A stretch of DNA of 64,000 bases from Leptodontidium sp. MPI-SDFR-AT-0119 (Eukaryota; Ascomycota; Leotiomycetes; Helotiales; Leptodontidiaceae). Below are positions 1-10,610 of the stretch, in pieces. The notes below the pieces were generated by a model. It did not search any database. It saw nothing but the letters and a program-made list of their open reading frames with translations, and was not told the DNA's origin. Made by a program: the position numbers and the translations under genes. The first letter of the stretch is position 1, and every line of letters begins with the position of its first letter. The DNA lies in the NCBI GenBank assembly GCA_020726505.1, contig JAHLEZ010000020.1, forward strand, positions 1,054,001-1,118,000, given 5' to 3'.

Positions 1-188
1 CTGGACCATATCCCTTGTGGGCTTGTAAGGGCAAATTCGGAATAAATTCATTGATATGTCTGTACATATATTCGTATCAATACTAGGGAAATCTACATAA
101 CACCAATGCCAGGCACCTGATCCGATCGTGAGATTGCTACTGTAGTCTATATAGAAGGACAAAGTACCAAAAGAGCCAGAGAAAACAC

Positions 189-1237
189 TCAAATGACATT
201 TCCATGTATACTAGCGTTTCTCATGTGAGAATAGACAGGCTGAAAAGGGGTGCCAAGTCGAGGCGGCGCTTGGATGTCCGGTGAGGGGAGGTGAGAGGTG
301 TCCAAATGGTGGACGCCTTGTTCGGGAGGGCGAAAGTACGGATGGATCTCAGCAACGTGTTCGGCTGGGAGCTGACTGTGGAGGCGTCCCTGCCCATCAT
401 GAGCCGCAGGGTTATTGATCGGTTTGTCGGCAAAACGTATCTCCTCAACACTTCGAGTGTCGTAATTCCCCACGTCTCCAAGAGCCAACCCAATGTCTAA
501 CTGAGGAATTGTATCGGTTCTTGAACCTTGGCCCATGGCTCGTGGACTGGGTACGGTGACTGAATCAACGTCGCGCAGAACACCGGTTGGGCTCGTCGAT
601 GCCGAGAAGCCAGACACTGGCTCTGGAACTCTTTCGCTGACATTGTCAAAGGAGCCCCAGGCCCATTCGGTATCCTGACCCCTTGGTCTCTCGTGCGATA
701 TGTCTGGGTGCAAATTTTCGGATGGAGGTGGAGCCCGAGGAGCGGGAAAGCCGACCCTAGCATGAACTGCAGGAACCTGACCAGCTTCCATAGTCAGGAG
801 CCGACCGCGGTCCTGCTCATTCTCTCCTTCCTCTGGAGTAGACCACTTCACGGCTTTCGGCAGTAAGAAGATTAAGAGCGCTGTGAGATCGCAGCATGTC
901 ACAAGCGCGAACAGCAAGATGCTGTGCGACTCTCTCATCGGCTCGTACCAGAGGAATGCCAGAACACTGCTACAAAGCAGTCAGCAGAAGTCTGTTTAGC
1001 ACGAATAGATACTTACCTAAAGCAAAAATAGGCCACGAGGGATGGGGATGAGAGGGGTTTCGACATAGATATGTGAACAATTACATGGAATAGAGGTACC
1101 ACAGCTAAGGGTGTGGCCACAGCTGCAATGTACGGGATTGACGTTGATGTTGAATGCGCTCGCCAAATGAACCATGTGCTCGATTGAGAGCCCAGTTTCG
1201 CAAAGTAGAATAGATATAGTAATGTAAATGAATCCAT
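189..1237 (-). CDS. Predicted multi-pass membrane protein, unknown family
   Basis: Two-exon model on the minus strand. Exon 1 is 1237-1017, then a 47-nt intron (1016-970, GTAAGT donor, TAG acceptor), then exon 2 is 969-189. The join keeps frame and gives about 333 aa. Three hydrophobic stretches are visible: one near the N-terminus, one in the middle of exon 1 (IPYIAAVATPLAVVPLF) and one across the start of exon 2 (ILLFALVTCCDLTALLIFLL). A roughly 200-residue polar tail rich in Pro, Ser and Glu follows, so a membrane anchor with a cytosolic tail is likely. I do not recognise the family. All three minus-strand frames are open over part of 1013-1290, and another frame upstream also has a hydrophobic segment, so further 5' exons or a different start are possible. 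The ATG at 1237 was chosen as the first in frame. Confidence 0.45.
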
Positions 1238-1578
1238 GTTGGGATGAAGATGGCTGTGAGAAGTGATGTCCACTGAGTATGCACATCTATGGCAGGAGAG
1301 GAAGGAGATATAAGAATCTCTCGTTCCTGTTGCAGGCTACGCAGTTGACCGTGAGCATTGATACAGCCCTCAGTGGCCTGGCCTCCACAGTCTCGTAACT
1401 TGGCTAGCATTCTGCAACCGCGATCTGCGCCTCCTGCGAGCGCGTTTTGATCACGCCGGCGCGAAGACCACGAATCAGATATCCCTCGATATCCGGGGAA
1501 CCTTGCTAGATCGGCAGTCCAAGCCACTGCGAACACTGGTCGCTTAACGAATAAGTTAAGCGAACATAGGCACGAGAA

Positions 1579-1601
1579 CCCCCCCCCCCCCCCCCCCCCC
1601 C
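1579..1601. repeat. Poly-C homopolymer tract (23 C)
   Basis: An uninterrupted run of 23 cytosines on the plus strand. It lies upstream of the 189-1237 gene in its promoter or 5' region. Length is probably unstable and sequencing through it is error-prone. Confidence 0.95.
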
Positions 1602-1681
1602 TTTCCGCTGCACGAGCAATCAAATCCTCCGGAAACCCGGTCAAAGCCCTCCAGCAGAAAATTGATATCAACAAGGACTAG

Positions 1682-1960
1682 CTATGTCGTAGGATAATAT
1701 TGCACAGCATCTTTACCGCCGTGAATGACCTCCCAGTTCACAATCGTTGCATTCCCGATGTCCGAGAATGTTGGAAAAGGAGCGACCGGGGGCACGGTGC
1801 AGAGGCTTGGATCGGAAAACTCTACCTTCAAGCCGGCCCCGATGAAGACCTCACTGTGTTGAGGCACAGTATACTCCACTCTGGTCGCAGAGGTTGCATT
1901 GACGGCCGCAGGACAGTCTCGATCAGGCTGATTTTGATCACATGCGAGCTTGGGATGGGA
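1682..1960 (-). pseudogene. Open segment resembling the 3' end of a degraded gene
   Basis: On the minus strand one frame stays open from about 1960 to a stop at 1682. It is balanced in composition, with two Cys and an N-glycosylation-like NAT, and ends in ...GGKDAVQYYPTT. It has no ATG. Upstream to about 2260 the same strand shows protein-like stretches in different frames, interrupted by stops. I read this as the eroded end of a once secreted or extracellular protein. No family is recognised; it could also be a terminal exon of a gene whose 5' part I failed to splice. Confidence 0.25.
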
Positions 1961-3209
1961 TCTGCCTCATTCCTCTAGGGATATGCCCACTTCAGGCCAT
2001 TGCGAGTCTGGTTGATTCTCGAACGGGTGACCAGGAACTCCTCAAGTGTAGCCCACATATGCCGGTGCCGTCACCAAACTCAAGGGATTCGATACCCAAT
2101 ATCGTGTATGGGTGCGCGAGTCGTCATTGATCTCCATATCTTGGTCTCGTCTGATGCTCTGAACGACTTGCACTTTCCAGCTTTGTCAACCAGTGCAATC
2201 TGACCGTCTGTCGCTTCTGCAAACCGGACACAGATGGGTAACCGCTATCCCTATTTGTATTTGTATTCATGACATACAGTCCCCTCCATTCGAACGATGA
2301 TGGCCGCAGAAACTAGTATGACGACCATCACAGCCCTGTTCAAACAGACAAAGGGACATACACAGATCGGCATCTCGTTTGCTCCGTCTAGCTACAAGGT
2401 CTCAGGCCCTGGTAGCGTTACAAGGATTACCTGTATCTATCTGCTCCCAGAATTGTCCACTGAGAAAGTGGTCAGATCCGAGGTCTGGTTGTTGGAAAAG
2501 TCTTGGCAGTCTAAAATGTTGGAAAAGTGTTGGTTTTGTAAATGTTGGGTACTACTGATGATCGCGGCCGCTTCTGGCCGTCAGTCATGCAACAGGCAGA
2601 ATCCAAACTCTAAACTTACGCTACTATACCTGTGGGAAATGGGTTGCGGTGACCGGTGGGAGAGATCCAGGCTCTTTTCGAGTACGCATCAGGGACATTC
2701 ATCACAACCTAAGGTTTAGCACGATGTCCATCGGTCACTCACAAACGATTTACCAAGCACCCCGCCTCCAACTCCTTGTGAGCCTTCTCGCTCTACATGC
2801 CGTGGACTTTACCGAGTCTGTAGAAAGCACCCCAATTCGCTCTCTGCTTCCCCTCTGCCGTGAAAGTGACAATCTTTCATAACTGCCGGATGACCGGACA
2901 AGAGTGGGTATCTATTTGCAGATTGGCTGCTTGCAGGTCCTTCCTGGAGTCGTGGTAAGCCGGTGATGAAGCCAACTGGTCAGAGTTGTGGGCTGCTGGA
3001 CAGTCGTGGTTGGTAATACTAGTCCCCGGTCAGACACAGGGTTTTTGAGCATACCCATGAACATTGCGTAGGTGGAGTAGACGGGAACAATGGCAATAGG
3101 CACTATGCATAGACAGTCACTCCACAACGGGATGGCAGCAAGTGTGAAAAGATTGACAGGCTAGAGCCTTGGCAAGGACTGATGCCCCTCAAACATGTCG
3201 GGACTATGA
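1961..3209. other. Gene-poor stretch
   Basis: No convincing gene. A plus-strand frame at 2297-2719 is open for 140 codons but has no recognisable domain and biased composition. A minus-strand frame at 2912-3127 is hydrophobic at its start and could be an orphan exon. Both are kept only as possibilities. Confidence 0.4.
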
Positions 3210-3879
3210 TCACTTGGGCACATCTCTTCCGCTAACATCCTTGCCCCCTTGAGCTTCTGTACCACCACTCTTCTGTGCAGAAGTCGACGCCTCGTCAGGC
3301 TCAGGTCCGTGAAAATGGACCACGTCCTGACCCTGGACCACCCGAGGAAGCTCGTTAGGGTTGTGTACAAACGATGGCCGTGAAAACGGATTCGCGACTA
3401 GTGCCGAACCTGGATCAGAAACCCCGCTCACTGGCTGTAGTCCTGTCTGCTCAAACAGACGAAGTCTCTGGTGCAGGATGTCGATGTATGCGTCGCTGTC
3501 ACGGAGCTTCCCTCGAAGTGCAGATTCCATCTCATTTTGCTCCCGCCAAGCCGTCGCGTAGAAATCCTTCGTATCAGAAACTTCCTTTCGCATCTTCTCG
3601 AGACCCATTGCTAGGGCTCTTGATCTTTCTGCCTCCCCATAGCCCCAGATCTGAGTGTGTTCTGCATGCACCCGAGCTTTGTCACGCTCCATAATGGCTG
3701 TTTGCAACAATGCCCGAAGGTCGTGCACCGAGAGGTGAGAATTTGTCACGGGGAGGATACCCTAGCCAACATTAGTACATGTTATACGGGAACATCACGA
3801 CATATCTGACCTCTCGTGGATCCGGAACGGGGCCATGGTTTGTTAGATGGCCGGTCATACCAGCATCTACATTCGACAT
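3210..3879 (-). CDS. Coiled-coil hypothetical protein
   Basis: Two exons on the minus strand: 3879-3811, a 49-nt intron (3810-3762, with a TACTAAT-like branch point and CTAG acceptor), and 3761-3210. The product is about 206 aa and starts MSNVDAGMTGHL. The middle is highly charged and helical (HDLRALLQTAIMERDKARVHAE onward), consistent with a coiled coil of about 90 residues. The C-terminus is disordered, rich in Pro, Ser and Gly, and ends in VSGRDVPK. No enzyme motif is visible. It is divergent to the next gene (4215 on the plus strand), which is also a coiled coil plus a low-complexity tail; the two may share a promoter and possibly a function. The function is unknown. Confidence 0.6.
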
Positions 3880-4214
3880 TTTGTAAATATAATGTGGAAT
3901 ATCAGTTATTTGAAGAGGGAAGGTGAATTGAAACTGCGCAATGGGATACAGAGGCAATGGGAGACAGAGACGAATTAAATAGTTGCTCATGATGGTTGTG
4001 GAAAGAAGCGGCCTAGGCGATTGCCCAGGGTTGCCAGGTTGCTGTCGTTGTTGGCGCTTACTCAATTGCACAGATCAGCAGGCCGGGGGGCATTAGTCCC
4101 TGTTACACGCGGCACGGATCTCTTCCTTGATCCCACCCCTAGCTTGAGCATAAGATACCCTAGATACGATGAAGTGCCGCGTTTTGGTGCTCCCAATATC
4201 AATGATTGAACAAG
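3880..4214. promoter_or_regulatory. Shared intergenic region of two divergent coiled-coil genes
   Basis: The 335 bp between two start codons pointing in opposite directions must hold both promoters. It is moderately AT-rich next to the minus-strand gene. I see no clear TATA box or operator-like repeat. Confidence 0.4.
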
Positions 4215-5181
4215 ATGTCGGACCATCGACGAATTGCGCAGTTGGAGGAACAAATCAAGCAGCTCCAAAGTGCGCAGGCTACGTCTACCTACTCATATTC
4301 TCATCCGTCAGCGTCTGAAGAGCCAACTCCTCAATTTTCAGGGCCTGGTCCGGACCAAGCCCGGCAGTATGCACCTTTAGAACAACACATCCACCCTGAG
4401 AGTTCCCAACATCTACGCCGCTTTCCCTACGGCCGGCGTGTGTTACGAACTGGAAACCATACACCAAGGTGGAGTGGGCAGATTGATGATAGATCAGACG
4501 CCATGTGGGAAGTGTGAGTGATCTCCCATCCAGAATCCCCTCTACAGTGCTAAGTTTTTGGCAGGGTTCATCAAACACACCAAATGGTCCAGAATATACT
4601 TCAAATAGTAACGTACTGTGCTTTCAAGCCTCATCACAACCCACATCTAACCTGCTATCTGTAGACAATCTACGGAATGCGTGAAGGAGTTGGTAAAGAG
4701 GGTGGAGAGGCTTGAACACTGGTGGAGGAGTAATACGGAGAAGCAACATGCTGAGTCTCGTTTGCATTCCGCTCCCGAGATACAGCGATCGAACCTTAAT
4801 CAACCTAATCCTCAGTATGTGCAGGCACAGACACCGACTTCGAATAGCGGCCGGCACTCGAATAACATATCTTTCACATCACCAGCGCCTTCGCTCCGAA
4901 TCCCACGAGAGGTTCCCCATCCAGAATTATCAATAACCCAGCTGCCCCAGCCCTCATTGCGAAGCTATGAGTCTCAAATGACTACTCCATATATACTCAA
5001 CCAACCACAGTCCTCTGCATTCATCGATCAAGACCTGCACCCGTCATATCCACAGGATTTGGTTACGTCAACCACTGCTGGACACAGCCAGCCAGCGCCG
5101 GAGCAGCAATACCCTCAAGAACCACTCACTGACGGATTCCGAGAGAAGAATAAGTTCGATTTTTGGTCAGGGTTAGCATAA
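4215..5181 (+). CDS. Coiled-coil, Gln/Pro/Ser-rich hypothetical protein
   Basis: Three-exon model: 4215-4513, 4565-4612 and 4665-5181. Introns are 51 nt (GTGAGT donor) and 52 nt (GTACTG donor, CTGTAG acceptor). All phases agree and the product is 287 aa. The N-terminus starts MSDHRRIAQLEEQIKQLQ, a short heptad segment. The small middle exon joins smoothly to a second heptad stretch (KELVKRVERLEHWW). The remaining 150 residues are low-complexity Pro/Ser/Gln, as in intrinsically disordered regulators. The ATG at 4215 is the first in frame. The middle exon is supported mainly by the heptad pattern continuing across it. No DNA-binding or catalytic domain is visible. It may form a functional pair with the divergent coiled-coil gene. 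Confidence 0.6.
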
Positions 5182-5499
5182 GTTTGGCACTTCTAGTTTC
5201 GAAAGTGTGCAGAGATGGTTTTGAAAGATGGGATACTGTTGGAGAATGACTTGGTTTGAGTTGAATTCAGTTGTATGAAGTGTACAAAAATATACGTGTG
5301 CATAGTTCAATCAACAAGCTAGTAGATTTGACATTGCGATATGCTGTGAGGATATTTCACCTTGGAGAGAGTCAATGCAAGTCGCCAGTCTGCCCGCTTC
5401 GATGGTCCCAGTATCCCAAAGAATAGTCGCAAGAGTGTTGCAAGCTTAGATAACCGGAAACCGCGGGTGACAGGTATCCGTGAAGGCTCAGAACAGTAA

Positions 5500-5577
5500 T
5501 GACTTGTGGTGCCGGCAGGAACAGGGAGCAGGAAGGAGGGAACAGGAACAGGGGGCAGAGACTGGGGGCAGAGACTT
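5500..5577 (+). repeat. Purine-rich short tandem repeats
   Basis: Degenerate short repeats of GGAACAGGG- and GGGGCAGAGAC-like units lie just upstream of the BTB relic. They are purine-rich on the plus strand. Confidence 0.6.
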
Positions 5578-5743
5578 AGCGCAAACTGGACCAGGGATGA
5601 TCATATCGAGACTTCGGGATCCGGTACGAGTTAGAGCACGCTTTCGGTTGCGTGTCCGCCCCAGCCTTGGCTTCTTTCGTAGTCTCCCAATGACAACGAC
5701 GCATGGGATGCGAAATAAAAGTAGACAGGTATAAATCCTAAAT

Positions 5744-6548
5744 ATGAGTCCGTTCTACCCGTCAAACGTCGAAAACTGTCTTGAAATCTGGCCTTCCTCT
5801 TCCTTCGAGTTCGGTTATTCGTTTGGTCCCGATTTTGAGGAAAGGCACAAATTACGTCGCGGCGAGAATGTCGAGATTCGACTCGACGAGGATAATCCTG
5901 ATGCTAAGAACATCATTCTCAGAGCCATCCATTACAACAAGTGTTGTCAGTGCCACCTCGATGCCGAAGGTCTGGCATCTGTTGCTATCCACTCCGATAA
6001 AAACGACTGTACAGCTGCATTAAGTGCCTGAGTCTTTTACTGGTTCAGTAGGCAAAGCACCCCACCTGGTGAGGAGTCGGGCTTCCTCCTCCTTGCTACA
6101 TATAAGCTTAACGACGTCAAACAATTCAGAGAGGCATCTACAAGGGTTTCAAAAGACGTTACACCTGTTGGCTTGTCGGCTTAGAAGGACCCTGCGGTGT
6201 TGACCCTTCTTCGGGACGATGTTCAAGGTGAGTTAGCCATGAAGTCTACTTGAAGAAAGTATCTAAGCTTAGGCATTATAGACTTTGTTACTTCATCAAT
6301 CCAGCTGAACCTACACAAACTTCACGTCATGACTCAGTCTGTCGTAACAGCACACGTCAAAATAAGGCTCTCGCTCGAAGAACGAGATCAAACATTCATG
6401 TGCAGCTGGAAATAGCTGCCCACTGCTTTGCGAGTTTCAGCACTTGATGGATAAAGTGAACCGGCTTGAGCAGGCAGTTGAAGGGTTGTGCTTGAGATGT
6501 GTCAAGGAGGAGAGTTTGGAGAGAGATCAAAAATGCGCTTGCAGTTGA
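5744..6548 (+). pseudogene. BTB/POZ-domain protein relic, nonsense-mutated
   Basis: Reading from the ATG at 5744, the frame shows the signature of the large fungal BTB/POZ family. A strand/helix core is followed by HLDAEGLASVAIHSDKNDC, then FLLLATYKLNDVKQFREAS, then a Cys-containing C-terminal segment (MDKVNRLEQAVEGLCLRCVKE) in another frame from 6447. The reading frame is broken by TGA at 6029-6031, TAG at 6182-6184 and TGA at 6251-6253, and a frameshift lies before 6447. At least the first two stops fall where family members have Trp (TGG to TGA or TAG), as expected of RIP-type G-to-A change. The intact protein would have been a putative adaptor, for example for Cullin-3 ubiquitin ligases or transcription complexes. 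As it stands it cannot encode a full BTB protein. Confidence 0.7.
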
Positions 6549-7329
6549 CTTCATCGCTGATATGTATAAAAGCAGTCACCATATGAAATATTGCTGTGAT
6601 ATGTTGTTAGTAAGTGCAAAAATGCTGAGATACCAAGAGAAGTGCCATCAGTATCTTCACTCTTCACGCTTCAAGACTTAAGACAAACCCTCCATGTCAC
6701 CCTGCCATCAGCATCTGTCGGCGTGGCAGTCAATTTGCAAGAAGGCTATCCCCAGATAATACTTCGTTCAATGGCTGTTGATACGACTGGGTCAAATGCT
6801 TCAAGGCAGAAGTCGAGGAGCGGGGAACCGAAACTGAAAATATGTTGGATTCTGGCGAGGAGGGCTCGAGCAAAAACCGCCATCGCCAAGAATGAAACGA
6901 GTGACCCATGGAGCGTGATTCGGACCTTTAAGGACAGGTATCGTCTTTGCCACAGGTATAGCCCGAGGATGAGCATGCTTCTTGCCTGCCTAGTTTTCTG
7001 TCCCCTCGTCACTCGGTAGGAAGTCATCTGCAGGGAGGAGGGGCGAGACTTGTCATCTGCCGATGAGCGCTCCGTTTGACGATTAACTTCGGGACAAAAG
7101 AGTCTCCGATATATGCGAATTGGGCAAATCATATGAAGATTTCTTAGTCCACATCCTCCCACTTAGTTTCGCGGGCTAGACCTTTCGGCATTTCAGCCCC
7201 ATAAGAGCCTTTAAGCCGGGAGATTGGTCTGCTAATGTTGCCTCATGAACTGTGATAGAGACCTCATCCGCACCAAAAATAAGGTATAGGAATGAGAAAG
7301 TAGGATTCTACGTGAACACGTTAGGGAAG
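6549..7329. other. No recognisable gene between two BTB relics
   Basis: Frames here are short and protein-like residues are scattered over several frames. It may be the decayed link between the two BTB relics. Nothing can be assigned. Confidence 0.4.
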
Positions 7330-7339
7330 GTCCGGCCCC

Positions 7340-7830
7340 TTTTGAAGTTATGTCCAGATCCGCAAATACAACGAACCGAAAAATGAGAGCGAAGACTTGG
7401 ACCCTCAACTAAAACTTCAAGTTTCCGCGGATAAATTGGCTGATAAATACGATATACCGACTTTCATGAGGCTTGTGGAGAAGAAGTTCAAAATTACGCT
7501 CGTCGCGGAGTCCTCGACAGAATAATTTCTAACTGTCGTTACAGATATTTATTCTCTCCCAACATCAATCGACTCGCAAGGGGTCACTGCTGTCGACTAT
7601 GCCAGAGAGGAAATTCGAGACACGATGCAAACCGACAAATAAACGTTATAAGCCACGCTATAAGATGTACCCGAGTTCGCGTTCGATATACTTGAGCTGT
7701 TTGCTAACAACCCATCGACTGGTCACTGTATCTCTTGTGGCCCAGATCAGACTGCTGAAGCACTGCAGGCACGTTGTACCAAATGCGGTAAGTGGGGGAT
7801 CTCACCGACAAGCTGATAAGGCTTGGATGT
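7340..7830 (+). pseudogene. Second BTB/POZ protein relic
   Basis: One plus-strand frame reads YVQIRKYNEPK, then VSADKLADKYDIPTFMRLVE. This is the canonical helical end of the fungal BTB fold (ALADKYD...L...A..KF). Further on it has VPEFAFDILELFANNP and a CxxC...CxxC pair (CISC, CTKC), typical of this family's C-terminus. The frame is broken by TAA after SSTE (about 7523) and by three TAA codons around 7640-7670. The N-terminal half of the BTB domain is not recognisable. It is in the same orientation as the relic at 5.7 kb, which suggests an old tandem pair or a split duplicate. Not functional as it stands. Confidence 0.65.
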
Positions 7831-8018
7831 GGTCATTGGATGTGGTCATTGGTAGGAAGGGGTGTGGGACAGATTCTCTGCAATTGATTCAGTTGCTTGA
7901 TTAAAACCGCACCTGCTCTGCCCCAGCGTTAGCCATCTCCCCAGGAGGCAAACAAGACCGTCTGATCATGACACCAAGAGGAAAGTCCTGTTGCTTAATT
8001 CTCCTGCATGAACAACCC

Positions 8019-8400
8019 CTAGCCAAATGCCGCCGTATCCAGACCTTTTGGTACCGAATTCCTCGTCGTTTTCCACTTCCTGGAATACACTTCAAAGCTA
8101 CTATGACCTGATCGCTTCAACGCCAGAGACTTCATTCTCAGCGTCTCCGGGCTATCTTCATCCCTACAGATGACCCTGGTTTTATGAAATCTCTCTGCAA
8201 ACATACTCGCCTGCGCTTGATCCCCATGCGCGATGCTGATCTGGAAAGCGTCGTAGTAGAGTCTAGCAATCATCTTATCAGCACAGCCACCAAACTCCTT
8301 CTCCAGGACTTGAAGCATCGAGTAGCAATCCTTTAGGCTATAATATGGGCTGGTCATCATGCGAAAGGGATTCCCAATGGCTTCATCGAGACTCTCGTTG
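8019..8400 (-). pseudogene. C-terminal fragment of a SET/MYND-type protein
   Basis: The minus-strand frame ending at 8019 encodes about 125 residues, including SLKDCYSMLQVLEKEFGG, YYDAFQISIAHGDQAQAS and AERFHKTRVICRDEDSPET. This matches the helical TPR-like tail of fungal SET-domain proteins of the SMYD type, which ends in a ...KWK...PKGL motif, also seen here. The catalytic SET core and post-SET cysteines are not found upstream: after about 8400 the homology moves to another frame and fades. I therefore call it a truncated relic. An unspliced upstream exon cannot be fully excluded. Confidence 0.55.
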
Positions 8401-8934
8401 TTCTATGTTGATGGTTCATGACCAGTTCCCCCCCAAATTCAATCGCATCACGTGCTCGCCTAGCTTTGTTTACTTTAGGAGCAGAAATTGCCGTTTCCGG
8501 CCCGATGGTAACTTGGTATTACCCATGCAAAGGAAAGTTCTCAGTGATGTTCAAGACTGGATCTGCAGGTATGGGTGAGAATGTGGTCACCCACGGCTGC
8601 ACAAGAAAGCACGCGAGCCAAGAAAGGTATCACTTCAAGTTAAGGAAGGGGATCCTCAGAGATCAACAAATCTTATTGAATTGAGTAAAGAACATTTCAG
8701 GAATTCAAGTCCAAAAAAACAGATCAGAGAGAAGGAAGAAAACTTCAATCTTGGGATTTGAAAACTCGGCCTTGCTTAAAGGACAGGCGTCCTAGCTTGA
8801 CGAGTTGATGCCCATACCAAAGAATACGAATTATCCTGTCAGGTGTCATCCCAGCCATCTCCCGGTAGATCTTATCCTCATCATATTTCTGTCTCCATCT
8901 ACCAAACCAGAAGACCTTATGCGAGAAATAGTTA

Positions 8935-10610
8935 TCAGGGTATGTCTTGGTACAAGGGCGGCATCGCTTTGTTGTCTCCTCCTAGCTTTGCCACGTGGTG
9001 CATGAATGCAAGAAGCACGTGGATATACGGTAGCACGTTAGGGTCACCGATTCTTTTCAAGACGATCTTTGCAGTTTCATCACTGAGTTTGATCACCATC
9101 TCACACCTGACAATTTCTTCGGCCGATGGCTGAACGGTGCTTGGATCTAGGGCATCGCTCCTGATGATCCACGCCAGCGGATTAGACGTTGATGCAAAGT
9201 GAAATACTGCGGCGACGTTAACAATAGCAATATGATAGCCTTGCTCCATGAACTTTCGAGTGACTCGTCCAATTTGAGGGTCCAGTAGGCGTAAGAAATT
9301 GCTCGCAGAATACTCGTACTCGTCTCTCTTCTCTGACGTGAAGAGAATCCCATGACTTTTGACAAATGCGCTTTCGAATGGTAGGATTCTAAATAGAGCT
9401 TGATCTTCGTTGAGAAATGGAGAGAAAAGAGTCAAGATCGATTCTCGAGCAGACTCGAATGGAATCGGCTAGGATACGTAAGCATGCGCTCATGTGGGCA
9501 GATAATATTCAGACTTACAACGCACAGAGATTTCGCGTAATAGAACAATTGTTGAAGTACGTTTGGTCGAGCTAATATTGCCAGATGGTGATATAGTCTT
9601 CCTGTTGTGACAGCTCCGCGGAACCATTTGGAATACCAGTGTCTTGCCACGGCAGCCCATACTTCTTTATCCCGAGTATCGTCGTCTTCGATGGCCATTT
9701 CTATATCGACCGAGGTCTCCTAAGTATTCCATCCAAATATCGTGGAAAACAGGGACAGTTTCATATAGAAGTGCCGTCATAGAGTAAGCCGGGTACAAGA
9801 ACGCGAGCATATGTTCTAAAGAAGCTCGCAAACTATGTCTCAAAATCTCGAGGAACGAATGGATTGCGTGACGCCATAGTCTTGCCGACATTGCGTGCTT
9901 TGTGGCCAACCGTTTCAATGCTAGAGATGCCGAAGGATGTTGAGATGCCAACAAAAAGTCGTGATGTTCATGCATTAACGTACGATGCAGGAAATGAGTG
10001 CTTGCCATTGCTGATTGTTTAGACGAGGTTGCGAAGTCGGATCTGCTTGTGCAAGAGTCGCTTGCTCGTTGTCCACCTCGATGCACTTCGCTTCTACCAT
10101 CATCAAGCCTGCATAGATGCCCTTGACCTCTGCGATCAGCTGCTCTTGAGATATTGGTCGTGTTTCAGGCTGCATGATAATATCATGGTTGCTATCCCCC
10201 GCCGGTAGAGACTGGAAAGAAGCATGGCGACCGCTTATGGTGGGACTTGCAGCGGGCCGTCCGAGTTGGAGGGCTAGAGCTCCAACTCTCTGAGCTTAGG
10301 CTGATGCGCCGACGATGCCCAGGGCACTTGGAAAGGATACGCGTGGACGTTGTTGAAGGCCCATTGTTCTTGATCCCGGTGCTTGTGCGCTTGGGGTATT
10401 TGAAGACTCCCCGCCTGGGCTACTGTCTCTAATTGAAGGGCCATTGTGTTGATCCTTGACAATACTGTCACTCTTGATCTGAGGATAGATTGACTCGACT
10501 GAACTCGACTGGTAGCAGTGTTGGCAGATTACTGCTGTGTTCCCATGTTGAAGCTTCGTTGTTTTTCCCGTTAACATCCATCCGCTGAAGGACGGATTGG
10601 TGTGCGTCAT
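8935..10610 (-). pseudogene. EST1/SMG7-type DNA/RNA-binding domain protein, frameshifted
   Basis: The minus strand carries in order a Ser/Thr-rich N-terminus with a CxxC (CQHC), a segment beginning QPETRPISQEQLIAEVKGIY, a helical segment containing HEHHDFLLASQHPSASLALK, the block LGDLGRYR / MAIEDDDTRDKEVWAAVARH, and PTTGRLYHHLAILARP-like residues. This order is characteristic of the Est1-type TPR/DNA-RNA-binding domain of ascomycete proteins. A good intron remains (GTAAGT...CCTAG near 9519-9470) leading to PIPFESARESILTLF. The frame shifts near 9995 (apparent 1-nt loss) and near 9700 (apparent 1-nt gain), and stops replace the expected Trp/Lys at about 8935. The intact protein would act in telomere or mRNA-decay biology. 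This copy looks dead, or holds sequencing errors. Confidence 0.65.

Noticed and set aside
1579..1601. Telomere- or centromere-like repeat
   Set aside because: It is a plain C homopolymer; no TTAGGG array is present.
7599..7904. Plus-strand frame of 101 codons
   Set aside because: Wrong frame over the second BTB relic; the family motifs lie in another frame.
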